Counted from the stretch's first letter, positions 1-11,007 are shown. The stretch: DNA of 64,000 nt from Blasia pusilla (GCA_050084515.1 CM114271.1:21886001-21950000), one strand, 5' to 3'. A program made the numbers and translations. Notes: generated by a model from the sequence alone, not told the origin.

Positions 1-1440
1 CTCTCGACGGCCGCTAATCATAGGCTGGCTCTTCCGGCGGCAATCTCTCGACGGGCGGCTAATCACGGATATTTGCCGCGGCTAATCTCTGGATGGCGGA
101 TATTGTTGGGACGGCGGCTATTTTCTAGGCGGCTGCTATACACACGCCGACGGCTATGTTCTAGGCGGCCGGTTTTTCTTCGACGGGCCGATAATCTTTG
201 GGGGGCGGCTATTTTCCGGCTATGTTCTAGCTCTAATCACAGGCCGGGCAGATATTGTTGGCACGGCGGCTATTTTAGGCGGTCGCTATACACAAAGCCG
301 GCGGCGGCTATGTTGTAGGCGGTCTTTGAGGCAGCGGCTATTTTCTCGACGACTATACACACGCCGCTAATCTAGAGGTCGGCGGCGGCTATTAATCGAC
401 GGCGGATATTGCTGGACGGGGCTAATCTGCGACGGCAGCTAATCAGTCGGGCGGATATTGTTGGCACGGGCTTAGGTTGGAGGTTACTTTCTTTAGGCGC
501 TATGGTGTTTATACACAAAGCCGGGAGTGGGTTTATGTTGTAGGCGATTCCGTCTTTTTCTTCTTCGACGGCCGCTAATCACGGTCCGCGGCTAATCACA
601 GCCGTGGGCTAATACTCTCGACGGGCGGATATTGCCGGACGGGCGGTTATTTTCTAGGCGATCGCTATACACACGCCGGTTTCCTCCATTCCCTCCTTTA
701 TTTGTTCTAGGCGGCCTTCCTTATTTTTCCTTCTTCTTCGACATGGGCGGCTATTCACTTATTTTCCCCCTCTTCTTCAATTTTCTTCCTCTCCTCCCTT
801 ATTGTTGACGGGCTGCTTTATTCCCATCCTTATTTTTCCTCCCTCTTCTTGAATAGCTTCATGTTTCAGAAATTTTCTTATGACGGCTCGCTCCCTTCAT
901 AATCACTTTCTTTTCCCTCCCCTTCCTTTTTGCTCCCTCGGCTTCAATTATTCTCTTCCACGGAGGCTAATCACAGCCGGAGGCTAAGTCTTTCGACGGC
1001 GGATATTAGGATTGAGAGGGGCGGCTCCACCCCTATATTTTCTAGGGTCGATTATTCTATACACACGCCATTGGGCGGCTATGTTCTAGGCTAAACTCCT
1101 CTATGACAAACCACGCCGTCACACTCTGAAATTCTTTCTTCTCTCGACGGGCGGTTATGATGAACCCAAAGCTCATTTTGAGGATCCACGACTGAAATAG
1201 AGATTATCTTATCTTGTGCCACTATTCATTTTGACACAAGTAGATTTCCTCTTATCTCTTCCAAAATATCCTCTTTTACCCACATGATATTTTCCAAATT
1301 GCCCTAACTAACCTGCCACCAACCAAGACTACTTTTGCTTTTCATTAAAGACTACTTTACTTTTAAGTCGTCTTTATTTATTACCTCCTTTTCCTAAAGT
1401 TGGCTACAAAGGGCGGAATAGCCGCAGAAATTTTCAGAGC
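1..1440. repeat. GCGGCTA-motif patchwork over a shredded duplicate
   Basis: Short units such as GCGGCTA, CGGCGGCTA, GCTAATCAC, TTCTAGGCGG and TATACACACGCCG recur irregularly throughout. From about 473 the remaining sequence follows, in the same order, the downstream segment 1651-3184: 473-550 matches parts of 1651-1790, 678-960 matches the 86-bp satellite, 1008-1045 matches about 2525-2575, 1090-1140 matches 2694-2755, and 1185-1404 matches 2942-3184. Between the matching pieces the expected bases are missing and GCGGCTA-type filler stands in their place. No coding sequence is recognisable; the open frames here are GC-rich repeat translations. Confidence 0.75.
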
Positions 1441-1650
1441 CGCTAATCACATCCTCCCTCTCCTTCCATTTTATTTTATTCTACACCTCCTCTCCTCTGT
1501 CATGAACATACGGATTATGTCGTAGAGTATAGTGTGCTAGTAGAGGCCATTCCTTATGTAGGACCGTAGTGGCTTGGTAGAGATGCGGACTTTTTATACA
1601 TAGGGTTGGGGTTACATTTAGGTGGGGTGACTTTCCCCAAAAGAGGGCCC

Positions 1651-1944
1651 GCTCTTAGGTTGGAGGATATATAGGTGGAGTGCACTCAATCTTTGGAAAG
1701 TTCTTTGAGTTGAGCCTTGGCTATGGTGTTTCCCGCAAGCTTCGACCTAGATTCTCCCATCGTGGAGTGGGTTTGGCGCGATTGTATGTGATTCTATACG
1801 TGTTTTATGATAGTAGGTCTTTCATGGATTTCAAGTTGTGGTACACTGGTGTTTGTGGATACTCTCGTCTATGTTATGTAGGTATGTGAGTATGGTATGT
1901 CAGCCATGTATGCTGTATGGCGATGTGGATTCGCACGACACCTC
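1651..1944. other. Non-coding unit, less disturbed copy of 473-550
   Basis: Single-copy-looking sequence whose pieces reappear in shortened form at 473-550. The short frames it contains have no recognisable domain. It leads directly into the 86-bp satellite. Confidence 0.4.
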
Positions 1945-2440
1945 CCTTCATGTTTCCTCCATTCCCTCCTTTATTTTTCCCTCCCCTTCATTTATTTTTC
2001 CCTCCCCTTCCTTATTTTTCCTCCCTCTTCTTCAATTTTTTTCCTCTCCTCCCTTCATGTTTCATGCATTCCATGCTTTATTTTTCCCTCCCCTTCCTTA
2101 TTTTTCCCCCCTCTTCTTCAATTTTCTTCCTCTCCTCCCTTCATGTTTCATGCATTCCCTGCTTTATTTTTCCCTCCCCATCCTTATTTTTCCTCCCTCT
2201 TCTTCAATTTTCTTCCTCTCCTCCCTTCATGTTTCATGCATTCCTTGCTTTATTTTTCCCTCCCCTTCCTTATTTTTCCTCCCTCTTCTTCAATTTTCTT
2301 CCTCTCCTCCCTTCATGTTTCATGCATTCCCTACTTTCTTTTTCCCTCCCCTTCCTTTTTTTTGCTCCCTCTTCTTCAACTTTTTTCCTCTCCTCCCTTC
2401 ATTTCTCTTCCATTCCTAGTATTTCCTCCCTCTTCTTAAC
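1945..2440. repeat. 86-bp pyrimidine-rich tandem repeat, about 5.5 copies
   Basis: The anchor TTCATGTTTCATGCATTCC and its flanking CT-rich sequence recur with an exact 86-bp spacing (TCAT at 2055, 2141, 2227, 2313, with a variant at 2399). The first unit, at about 1948, is longer because of an extra 21-bp CT-rich piece. The plus strand is almost pure C and T, so it lacks stop codons in all three frames. Because 86 is not a multiple of three, each unit shifts frame, which explains three long overlapping spurious frames here. Confidence 0.9.
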
Positions 2441-2679
2441 CCCTTCATGTATTCTCCACCCCCCCGTTGTCGTGTCGAGAGTCTTTCTTCGAGCAAGGGC
2501 GGGCCTTCTAACTTGACATGGTAAGGATTGAGGAAAGGAAAGTCGGGCACAGCTCGTGCTCCACCCCTATCCATGCTTGACACACATTCTCTACTCTCCT
2601 CAAGAATGGGTTTTGGCGGAGTTATTCTCCCAAGAGGGGTAATCCACTCTCATTGGGGAAGTAACAAGCCAAAACTTCC

Positions 2680-3184
2680 GCTATTTTAGTATGACTAAAC
2701 TCCTCTACGGTGACAAACCTCGCATCCCCACACACACACATCACACTCTAGAAATCTCTCAAAGAATAGACCATGGTCAAGTTACTCTCCCAAGAGGGGT
2801 GATCCACTCTCATTGGAAGAGCAAGCAATCCCAAAGCCATACACTCAAGAGAGACACGAGAGACTCAAGATGTGGAATAGAAGGTGATGAACCCTTGAAG
2901 GTCCCTCCTCTTTATATACTCACAAGGGATCCACAAGAGTACGAAATAGAGATTATCTTATCTTGTGCCACATGGCTTCCTCCCAAGGCTTAGCCAATCA
3001 CATTTTGACACAAGTAGATTTCCTCTTATCTCTTCCAAAATATCCTCTTTTACCCACATGATATTTTCCAAATTACCCCAACTAACCTAGCCACCAACCA
3101 AGACTACTTTTGCTTTTCATTAAAGCAACTACTTTACTTTTATAAAGTCATCTTTTATTTATTACCTCCTTTTCCTAAAGTTGG
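2680..3184 (-). mobile_element. LTR-like fragment (probable solo LTR remnant)
   Basis: Read on the minus strand, a clean TATA box (AGTATATAAA, 2920-2911) is followed by GA-rich sequence typical of the R/U5 part of a plant LTR. The part upstream of the TATA (3184-2942) is repeated at 1185-1404, so it belongs to a repeat family. A 30-bp piece reading CTCCCAAGAGGGGTAATCCA or close to it occurs twice (about 2629 and 2787). The 100-codon plus-strand frame at 2691-2993 shows no domain. No target-site duplication was found, so the LTR identity is an inference. Confidence 0.4.
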
Positions 3185-3324
3185 GCCCGCATAAAAGAGG
3201 CACCATAAAGAGGTTTAAACATAAGAATCTCCTTTTTCTAAGCCAATTTACTTAATACTAATGAAACTCTATCTAACACTTAATGACGAAGGAGTTTACA
3301 TACTGGTTGATTTTACTATACGAC

Positions 3325-3665
3325 ACCGTCTCCTTCATTTCTTTCCCTCTCCTTCCTCAATTTTCTCCTCCCTCCCCACCTTAGTTTTTCCACCCTCTTT
3401 TATTCAAATTTTTTTCCTCTCCTCCATTCCTTCACTAATGTAAACCCCTTCAATCTCCAATTTGCTCCTTCTTCATTTCTCCTCCCCCGCACTAATTTCC
3501 TCCCTCTCCATCAATTTTTTTCCCTCCCCCCTCTCCTTCATTTCTTTCCCTCTTCTTCCTCAATTTTCTCCTCCCTCCCCATCCTAGTTTTTCCACCCTC
3601 TTCTCCCTTTTTTTTCCTCTCTTTTCCTCAATTTTCAGATTCCTTCATCCCTTCCTCTCAAAATA
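3325..3665. repeat. CT-rich degenerate tract
   Basis: Strongly pyrimidine-biased sequence made of variants of CTCCTTCATTTCTTTCCCTC and TTTTTCCACCCTCTTC, related in composition to the 86-bp satellite but without a regular period. A second, altered copy of 3520-3612 lies at about 4049-4127. Confidence 0.6.
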
Positions 3666-4399
3666 TAGCCTTAGACATGGTGAAGTATGCTGGCTAAGGG
3701 AGAGTCGCCGCCTGGGCTACGGTCAGAATGGCGCAGAAGGGAGTCAAGCCCTCTCTGCGGCTATTCTCTGTTGTGAAGGGAGTGGCTCGTCATGCTGAAG
3801 TGCAGAGAAGGCGATCAAGCCGGCATGCGGCTATAGTGTGCGTACTAGGGGACGGGCTAGCGGGTATGTAAATCGACCTTGGATATTGAATAGAAACCTG
3901 GAATGCATGCGTGCGAGTGGTGGACGGGCAGGCAAGGCTAGGACGTGAGGCCAATTTTCAGATTCAACGTTGAGATTTCAATTATTAGGTCAATTTTCAG
4001 ATTTCACATTTCAGATTTGAGGGTGATGAAGGTCGAATGTGCTCTTGGGCAATTTTTCCCTCCCCCTCTCCTTCATTTCTTGCGATCTTGCAGAGCGGAA
4101 GTTTTTCCACCCTCTTCTCTTTTTTTGCGGATTGGGGACGAGCCGGCTGATTGCGAACGCAGAGGGACGGCTATCCTCTTGGGCGGATTGCGATTGTGGA
4201 GCTTTGGCGGCTAATGTGTGGATTTCGGACATTAGAGTCTCAAGTGCAGCCCGCGGCAGGTTTTAGGTCCAATTTTATGCCATTTGAAGTGAAATGCCGA
4301 GCTTGGGGTTTCAGTGATTTCTCCTTTAGGTCAATTTGAAGCAATATGGTGTGGCAGATTTACCTTGGTGTTGCGGGTTTGGACGCAGACGGGTAGATG
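3666..4399. repeat. Motif-invaded mosaic region
   Basis: Contains scattered TGCGGCTA and related units (about 3758, 3829), then repeated AATTTTCAGATT pieces at 3950-4020. At 4049-4127 lies a copy of the CT-rich tract in which the middle is replaced by unrelated GC-rich bases. No gene is recognisable. Confidence 0.45.
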
Positions 4400-5065
4400 C
4401 CTTGTTAGTAACACGCAAAGATGGTAGAAATTAGCGTGGATATGGCTAATTTCAAGATGGAGGTATGAGCCGCTCGTGAGATTAAGCTAATTTCAAGGCG
4501 GTAGATGCCTTGTTAGTAACATAAGCTTCTTGAAATTAGCTGTGACGGCGGCTAATATCGAGATAGAAGAAATATATACCTTGGTAGTAATTTCAATATG
4601 GCAAAATTAGCTCGCTTTGGCAATAGAAATAATATGGTAGTAATTTACTTGCAAGATGCTAGAAAACAGCCCAGAACGCGGATAATTTGAGATGGTAGAA
4701 ATTAGCCTCAGCCGTGGCTAATTTCAAGATGCTAAAACTAGCCCCCCAGGCGGCTAATTTCAAGATGGAGGTATGATACCGCCGCAAGACTAATTTCAAT
4801 ATGGCAAAAATTAGTGCAGCGGTGGCGCCTACTTGCAAGATGCTAGAAAACGACCGCAGAACGCGGATAATTTGAGATGGTAGAAATTAGCCCCAAACGG
4901 CGGCTAATTTCAAGGTGGAGGTATGACCAGTGCCCGGCTAATTTCAATATGGCAGAAATTAGCGCAATGCGCCGCCTAATTGCAAGATGCTAGAAACAAC
5001 CGCAGAACGCGGCTAATTTCGAGATGGTAGAAATTAGCCGCAACCGCGCTAATTTCAAGATGGTA
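4400..5065. repeat. Higher-order repeat with paired ATTAGCCGC / GCGGCTAAT halves
   Basis: Units of the form GATGGTAGAAATTAGCC, then a variable GC-rich core, then GGCTAATTTCAAGATGG repeat many times. A larger unit is marked by GATGGTAGAA at 4691, 4876 and 5023 (spacing 185 and 147 bp). The two halves of each small unit are inverted relative to each other, so each can fold into a short hairpin. There is no open frame of interest. Confidence 0.75.
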
Positions 5066-6192
5066 GACTTTCCTCCTCCTTCGGAATTTTCATGGCGCCG
5101 GCGTGTTAATTGATCTGTTCGGTTCATGGTGAGATTATCCTAGATGCAAGGCCTACGGGGACGTCAACTCTTCAATTTTGTGGCGATCAATGAGATCTCC
5201 TGCGAGTGGTTTTGTGGCTCTTGGCTTATATTTCGGAGATTGATTCGCAGGAAAAATATCTCCAAATATTCTCGGACAGATGACTCAAAAGCGTTGTTCA
5301 GCCGCTGCGCTTTCACCGATACTTTCCGTCTTTGGTTCCTAACGCCACGCGGAAATACTCTTCTGCCGTGGAGAATGCTGCACTAACAGGTCTTTTCCGC
5401 TCACTACTATCTCTCAAGCGGAACGGTGAGGCTGGGAAGGATAGGCAGTTGAGAGAAGGCATGGCATCTTGTTTGTAATGTACATGCATCACTCACTACA
5501 TATGATTGATATGAATAAGACCAACGAATGAAGAAATTTTCTGCACGGTTTAAATCCATTCTCGTTAACTTTGGTGTGGACTCTGGAGCGTCACGCTTCT
5601 TGGACGAGCTTAAATATACCTCTGAACATTTGGTTAGAATGCATTCAGAATTTGGAGATACGCTTCACGGCTAGAGTTCTGCTACTTCAAAGCTACATTG
5701 ACCTCTGCAAAGGCTTCATTTGGGTAACTCCACTACTTTTGCTTGCCTAGCCAATGCCACTTGTCCTGAGCCTCCAAGAGATGCAATGTTTTCTTGGATT
5801 GCTCACAATCACCAGAAGTTATGACCATCACTTAAGTATTTCTTATGTGTTTGGATGCAAAAATCTGAATTTACACTTAATTTCATTATCAGTGGTTTAT
5901 GTAAATACACAGATAGATTTTTGGCATGGTCCAAGCTCTTGTAATGATTTTTCATCCAACTTTCCAACCACTTCTTAGAAAGCAAGAACTTATTTCTGTA
6001 CTGACATTATGTGTATGCAGATGCTTGCAGCATTTAGTGTTGATCACAAAATTGTGTATCATGAAACAATTTTCATTCGAAATGGAGGTATGAGGGCTTT
6101 GCCTCTTCTTCCTTGTATTTTATACATACGAGAGAAAACTGGTAATTTCCTTTATTCTTGCTTTCTAACTAGGCGGGTGGGACAAAGTGTCT
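5066..6192. other. No gene seen
   Basis: Ordinary-composition sequence with only short frames. I recognise no domain, RNA or repeat unit. It could hold upstream exons or the promoter of the broken gene that follows, but nothing in it shows this. Confidence 0.3.
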
Positions 6193-6795
6193 CCTTATGA
6201 ACAGGATGCCTCGTCATGTCAGATGGGGACTCCATAAGTGCCTCACATATCCTCTTGTGTGGGACTTCTATCTTTTTTCTCCTGCAGAGATTCACTCAAA
6301 GATTTGAGGCTTCCAAAACATCACTGACAGTTGATTCCTCAGCAATTGAAAGTGGACTATCGACCATAGGACCTGAACTTCCCTCCGGTAAAGCCTCAGG
6401 TACAGAGTCCTTGGGTAATTTGACTGGGGCAGAATTTGTTTTTTCATATGCTCTTCTGATCTCTGGTACTGGCTAATATCAAGAGGGTAGTAATTAGCCG
6501 CAGCCGGCGGCTATTTTCCTTATGAACTGGGATGACTGCTCAGTCATGTAAGATGGGGACTCCATAAGTGCCTGACATATCCTCCTGTGTGGGACTTGGA
6601 TCTTTTTTCTCCTGCAGAGATTCAATCAAAGATTTCAAATTTCAAAACATCACTGACAGCTGATTCCTCAACAATTGAAGCTGGACTTTCGACCATAGGA
6701 CCTGAACTTCCCTCTGGTAAAGCCTCAGGTACAGAGTCCTTGGGTAATTTAATTGGGGCAGATTTTGGTTTTGCATCTGTACTTCTGATCTCTGA
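6193..6795 (+). repeat. 325-bp tandem duplication carrying an exon-like unit
   Basis: 6193-6470 and 6518-6795 are near-identical direct copies (period 325 bp), separated by a tail holding TTAGCCGCAGCCGGCGGCTA. Each copy has an acceptor-like TTTTTTCTCCTGCAG followed by an open stretch rich in Ser and Thr (it encodes GLSTIGPELPSGKASG in both) and a candidate donor GTAAAG. The two copies differ by small indels and substitutions and are read in different frames upstream. This is consistent with a duplicated exon of the broken gene downstream. Confidence 0.7.
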
Positions 6796-7220
6796 TATCT
6801 GAGAACGTAAACTACGGAACAGATTCAGAACTGTCTTTGGATGAAACTTCCTTTGCTACTTCTATGCAAATGGCATTTTTTTTTGTATCTCATTCTTCAT
6901 GCTGACAGATGTCTTTTTGGCAGGCGAATCGACGGATCTACCTAAAGGATCGGACTTCCCACAGGTGCATACTCCTCTACTAGTATCAGATGAGACTACA
7001 TGCTTAATTCTAGCGTCTGAACCTGGGTTAGCTGTCGTCACATCTGGATGATTTATTCGCTCTCACAGAACTCCATTGGAAGTACTTCACATTCTATGTT
7101 TGTATTCACCAAGGGCTATACCCTCCCATTGATAGAAAGTCCTATCGGGGTTGTCACTAATGTGCTTAGTTGGGTTTGGTGCATTTACCATACAATCTCC
7201 CTCTTCTTAATTTCTTGCAG

Positions 7221-8258
7221 GGACAACATCTAAGTCAAGCTATGGAAGCAGGGTTCCCATTAAAAGATGTCGTTTATCGGACAAACTTTGCTAGGTTGGA
7301 TGAGAATGTAGATAAGGACATGGCTGTTACCATGGGAGTCGCTGGAGTGTGGGAGGTGGATTGGACCGTCTGTGATAAGGATATGGTCATAAACTTCTTG
7401 ACCACGTTCAACCTCGACACTTCAGAGGGGATGCTTTGACGAATCTACGGGCATACAATGTCAGAGTATGCTTTATGCATCTCTCCAGAACTCATAGCAA
7501 ATGCTTTCCAATTCAACCACCTTGGCTCATTCTTATCTATGGAGCGCCAACACACTGATCAAGAGGAGCCAAGAATTTATTCCAAGTACCTCACCAAGCT
7601 GGACAAGAATAGCCACGGATACAAGCTAGGGTGTGTTGTGCCAGAGAACTTTCGGGCACTACTATTACAACTGAATCGTTGCTTTCATATGAAAGCAAAC
7701 CCCGAGTGTGTCCCTGCAAGCATGTTATCAATGGCATGTCGGGCTTGGGAAGGCATTCCGGTGGATTGGGCAAGCTATGTGTACAGGAAACTCATGCTTG
7801 ATATCAGGCAAGTCCTCCGACCAAGAGCCAAGAGAGAGAAAGTGAGAGAAAGCGGAGTTGGAGTTATTTTGACCATTCTCTTCAACCATGGCGATGATCC
7901 GACCTCACATGAGGTGACTGTAGCAGAGGCCACCCTAGTATCAGATCCAAAATTGAAAGGGAAGGCAAAGCTGAGTGGGACTCCACCGACCGAGCCCAAG
8001 AATCCTCGGAAGAGGAAAATTGCAGGAAAGGAGGAGAGTGAGCCCAAAGACAAATCAGACCGATTGCGCATAAAATTGAAGCTACCTACCAAAGACACTA
8101 CTACAGGGAAGGCACAAACTTTAGATGATAGCGATGATTTCATTGCAAAAAAGAAAATGCCGAGAAATAAGAGTTCCTCACATGGAGCCGGGAAGGAGCT
8201 TCCACAATCGCAGATGAAGAATCCGAAGTCTCGGCCAAAAACCCAAGGAAAGAAGAAA
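7221..8258 (+). pseudogene. Unrecognised protein exon with an in-frame stop (gag- or plant-transposon-like)
   Basis: An acceptor (TTTCTTGCAG, ends 7220) opens a frame that runs to a donor (GTGAGG, 8259) and is interrupted once, by TGA at 7437-7439; the next codons continue in the same frame through the ATG at 7458. The first 170 residues are compact and globular-looking, with the motif ISPELIANAFQF. The last 110 are Lys/Ser/Pro-rich and basic (repeated PKNPRKRK-like clusters), as in DNA-binding tails. The globular part vaguely resembles the plant transposon-protein domain found in many embryophyte repeats, but I cannot name the family. No short intron could remove the TGA. This is most likely a broken gene, continued by 9158-10106 and 10537-11007. 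Confidence 0.55.
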
Positions 8259-8317
8259 GTGAGGGTTCTAACCATTTCTATTCATTTTGTTTTACTTTCT
8301 TGGCTATATGCATGAAC

Positions 8318-8665
8318 GGCGGCTATTCACAGCCCAGGGCACTTGCAAGCATTAACCTGCGGCTAAATTGTAGACTAATAGCAGCCGGCGGCGGCTATTC
8401 ACAGCCTTTGCACAAAGATGCCAGAATGAACCGGCGTCTATTATAGCGTAAGTTCGGGCGGCTATTTTAATTCTCCGGATGGCGACTAAGAGCAGCCGCC
8501 GGTGACTATTAAGCCCGCTTTTGGACAAGGCTACCAGAAAGAGTCGGCGTCTATTCTAGCACAGGGGGGCGACTATGCACTCTCTTTGGACTAAACAAAA
8601 TAGCAAATGAAGGGGGCTATTCACGACCACCATTGTACAAGGTTGGCGGCTATCCACATCGTTTG
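8318..8665 (+). repeat. GCGGCTATTCAC array inside a putative intron
   Basis: Repeats of CGGCGGCTATTCACAGCC and variants (GGCGACTA, CGGCGTCTATT), each followed by diverged filler, begin about 60 bp after the donor at 8259 and end before the next open stretch. The motif is the same as at 1-1440, in a different sequence context. Confidence 0.7.
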
Positions 8666-9157
8666 GGGAAGGCTACTAGCTTACACAAGGATGCCTACAC
8701 TTTTTTAGTTTTCTTTATATGTAAATATAACTTTTGGGGTTCATTGGTGTGTACTAGAGACGTCTACACTTCCAAAGAAAAGTTAAGAAGGAAGATGATT
8801 CGCAACTCGCCGATTGCTACAAATTCGAATCCAAGTGTAAGTAGAGTAAGATTTCATCATAGCTTGGTATTCTTTCATGTAGACAAGATAAACGTTTTCT
8901 CAAAACCAGATTCCCCTAAGGACTCCTCCTTCCATAGAATCCAAAGCGGGTGTATAAAGACTTGCTATCCTTTCCTTTTGCAGATGAGGATGTCAATTGT
9001 GAAGTTCGTAGTCTTATAAATTTATTTTTTGGGTGGTACAGAATACTACTACGTCTAGTCGACCTCGCCGTGCAAGAATGGAGATTTCAAGGTTGGGTAT
9101 TGCGAAAGAATAGGCCTGCACATGAGAGCAATGTCATTGTAGAGGAGCATATTTCAG

Positions 9158-10106
9158 GCCCGCCACGGCTTCAGGGGAAAGTGAAGGTCTAAAGGAACCC
9201 CATGTCGAGGAGGAGCAGGGTGAACCCGTCTGTGAGGTGGGTGTCATTGATACTCAGAAGGTGATAGATGAGGTGATCAAAGGCATCACAGAGGAATTGA
9301 ATACTGCTGAGGACAAGGCAGCGGAGGATTCAAAAGATCATGTCATTCATTTGGAGGATAGTGAAGCAAAGGAGCCTGAGAAGAAGGATGCGGCTAGCCC
9401 TAAGTCCAATCCAAATGACACTCACACCAACAGACATGATTCACCTTCACCTGTACATGGAGTGAAGAGTGGAGAAAGCAAAGGGAATGAGCAACGGAAG
9501 GATGGTATCGATGGCTTGGATTGGCAAGAATTTGGGAACTTGCCTGAATGGAACACTCAGAAGGTAGGAGGTTGGGAAGTTCCCAATGTTTCTCAGTTCG
9601 GGCCTTCACAACACCGTAGGGAGTCTCTAGGCACAACAAGGAAAGACACGGCAGATGCACCTATGAAGATCACTACAGAGGGCCCTCATGGGAACATGGC
9701 AAGCGGCACACCACGTGCTCACCCTACAACAACGACAAGGGCCCAGCTTTTCGTGGAGCCTATGGTGATTACCCGAGGCTCTCAAACCATGGACAAGTTT
9801 CTTGTGAACAGAATGAGTCAAACTGACCATATGTTCACATTGGATCAACAATTGCAAACAGATAGTATCCCTGAGGTGCACATGGTTAACCGATTATGCC
9901 AGATTGAGAGCGTGTACCATGTGAACAACTATGTGCAAACTGAGGACTCCACATGGTGGATGAATCACATGCGGTCCAAAGCGCTAGCAATGGTTCCAAC
10001 ACGCGGTGCTCCACAACCCACACCATCAAGTGAAGATGGTATACTCCCTAATGCTGGGGGAGCTGAAGGTTTGGACGGAAAAGAAGATGGGCTCAAATCA
10101 CAGAAG
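9158..10106 (+). CDS. Acidic, low-complexity exon of the unrecognised gene
   Basis: The frame is open from 9126; the best acceptor is ATTTCAG, ending at 9157. It closes at a clean donor (AAG then GTATTC at 10107). The product starts with a Glu/Lys/Asp-rich, probably disordered stretch of about 90 residues. A Trp-containing patch follows (residues near 9510-9570 bp), then a region with several spaced Met-Asn-Arg and Gln-Thr pairs (RMSQTDHM, QLQTDS) that look like a degenerate internal repeat. No named domain is visible. Its link to the 7221-8258 exon is inferred from order, strand and splice signals; the join between them is not resolved, and a small exon may lie near 8985-9120. Confidence 0.45.
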
Positions 10107-10289
10107 GTATTCTGCCAATCTTCAATTGCCCATCTTCCTTTATGTGGCCTCTATTCTCCAATCGTTCTTCACAAATTGCACTAAGTTCTTATGGATTTTT
10201 GGCATTCTCAGTGGAGGACTCAACCTATAGGTGAAGGTTTACTCTATATTTGTTGGATTGTCCCAAAACCCTATCCAAAAATCCTTAGT

Positions 10290-10490
10290 GATCACAATCG
10301 GCGCCTATTCACTGTGGGCGGCTATTCACACAGCCTTAGTGATCACAACCGGCGGGTAAACATAGCCGACGCCTATTCGTAGTGGGCGGCTATGCACACC
10401 CAATGCCAATTTCTAGGCGGCGGCTAATCACAATCAAAGGCTTTGTGCTAAGCACAAAGTGGGGCTAATCACACACGGCGGATTTTTTCC
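10290..10490 (+). repeat. GCGGCTATTCAC repeats in a putative intron
   Basis: Four to five units such as GTGGGCGGCTATTCACAC and CGGCGCCTATTCAC lie between the donor at 10107 and the acceptor at 10536. This is the third intron-like gap of the same gene that contains the motif. Confidence 0.65.
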
Positions 10491-10536
10491 ATTGTAGGTT
10501 ATTTCATGTACACATTCCGTTTGTCTTTGGATGTAG

Positions 10537-11007
10537 GGACCAACGGAAGAAGTACCAGAGGAAGACCCGAGTGTGCCACAAGGAGGGTTTCTGATTGATG
10601 AGAGAATCATACAATTGTGGATTAACCATTTGGGGATGCCCGCGGAAGATGTGGTGCATTTGGAGTGTTGGGAGGACAAAATTCATCTCACTGAACGAAC
10701 CACAGCTAGAGTAGACAAGTATGTTGAAGTCCTGGAGCTAAGGCACGCAGCTTTTCTCGCTGACAGAGGATATCTCATTACAAAGTTAGGAGTGACCGGC
10801 TATGACAACAAAGGTGGGTGGGAAGAAGCCTTGCGTAGAGTGACAACCTTGCAAGATTCGGCAGCAAGGAATTCACAGTTTATTCGTGATCTCTTGAGTA
10901 GGCTAGGTGTGTCATCAGACGGCTTGGACGAGGCATCCTGTTTCTCCAGGGCTCTAGTGGCTATTGTTGACTTGCAGCGGTTGGATTCTTTAGGTCCAAG
11001 CATGTAA
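10537..11007 (+). CDS. Terminal exon of the unrecognised gene
   Basis: An acceptor (TTTGGATGTAG, ends 10536) opens a phase-0 frame matching the phase of the donor at 10107. It ends at TAA 11005-11007. The 156-residue product begins with an acidic linker (EEVPEEDP) and continues as a predicted helical domain rich in Leu, Arg and Glu, with a WEEALRRVTTLQ segment and a LQRLD tail. I do not recognise the family. The frame has no internal stop, and its codon use looks like that of the upstream exon. It may belong to a domesticated or decaying transposon gene. Confidence 0.5.
   Translation, partial: GPTEEVPEEDPSVPQGGFLIDERIIQLWINHLGMPAEDVVHLECWEDKIHLTERTTARVDKYVEVLELRHAAFLADRGYLITKLGVTGYDNKGGWEEALRRVTTLQDSAARNSQFIRDLLSRLGVSSDGLDEASCFSRALVAIVDLQRLDSLGPSM

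Noticed and set aside
1838-2516. Three overlapping 180-199-codon frames
   Set aside because: They are translations of the 86-bp pyrimidine satellite in all three frames; the strand lacks stops by composition.
7775-8275. 166-codon minus-strand frame
   Set aside because: Antisense shadow of the plus-strand exon 7221-8258, with no domain.
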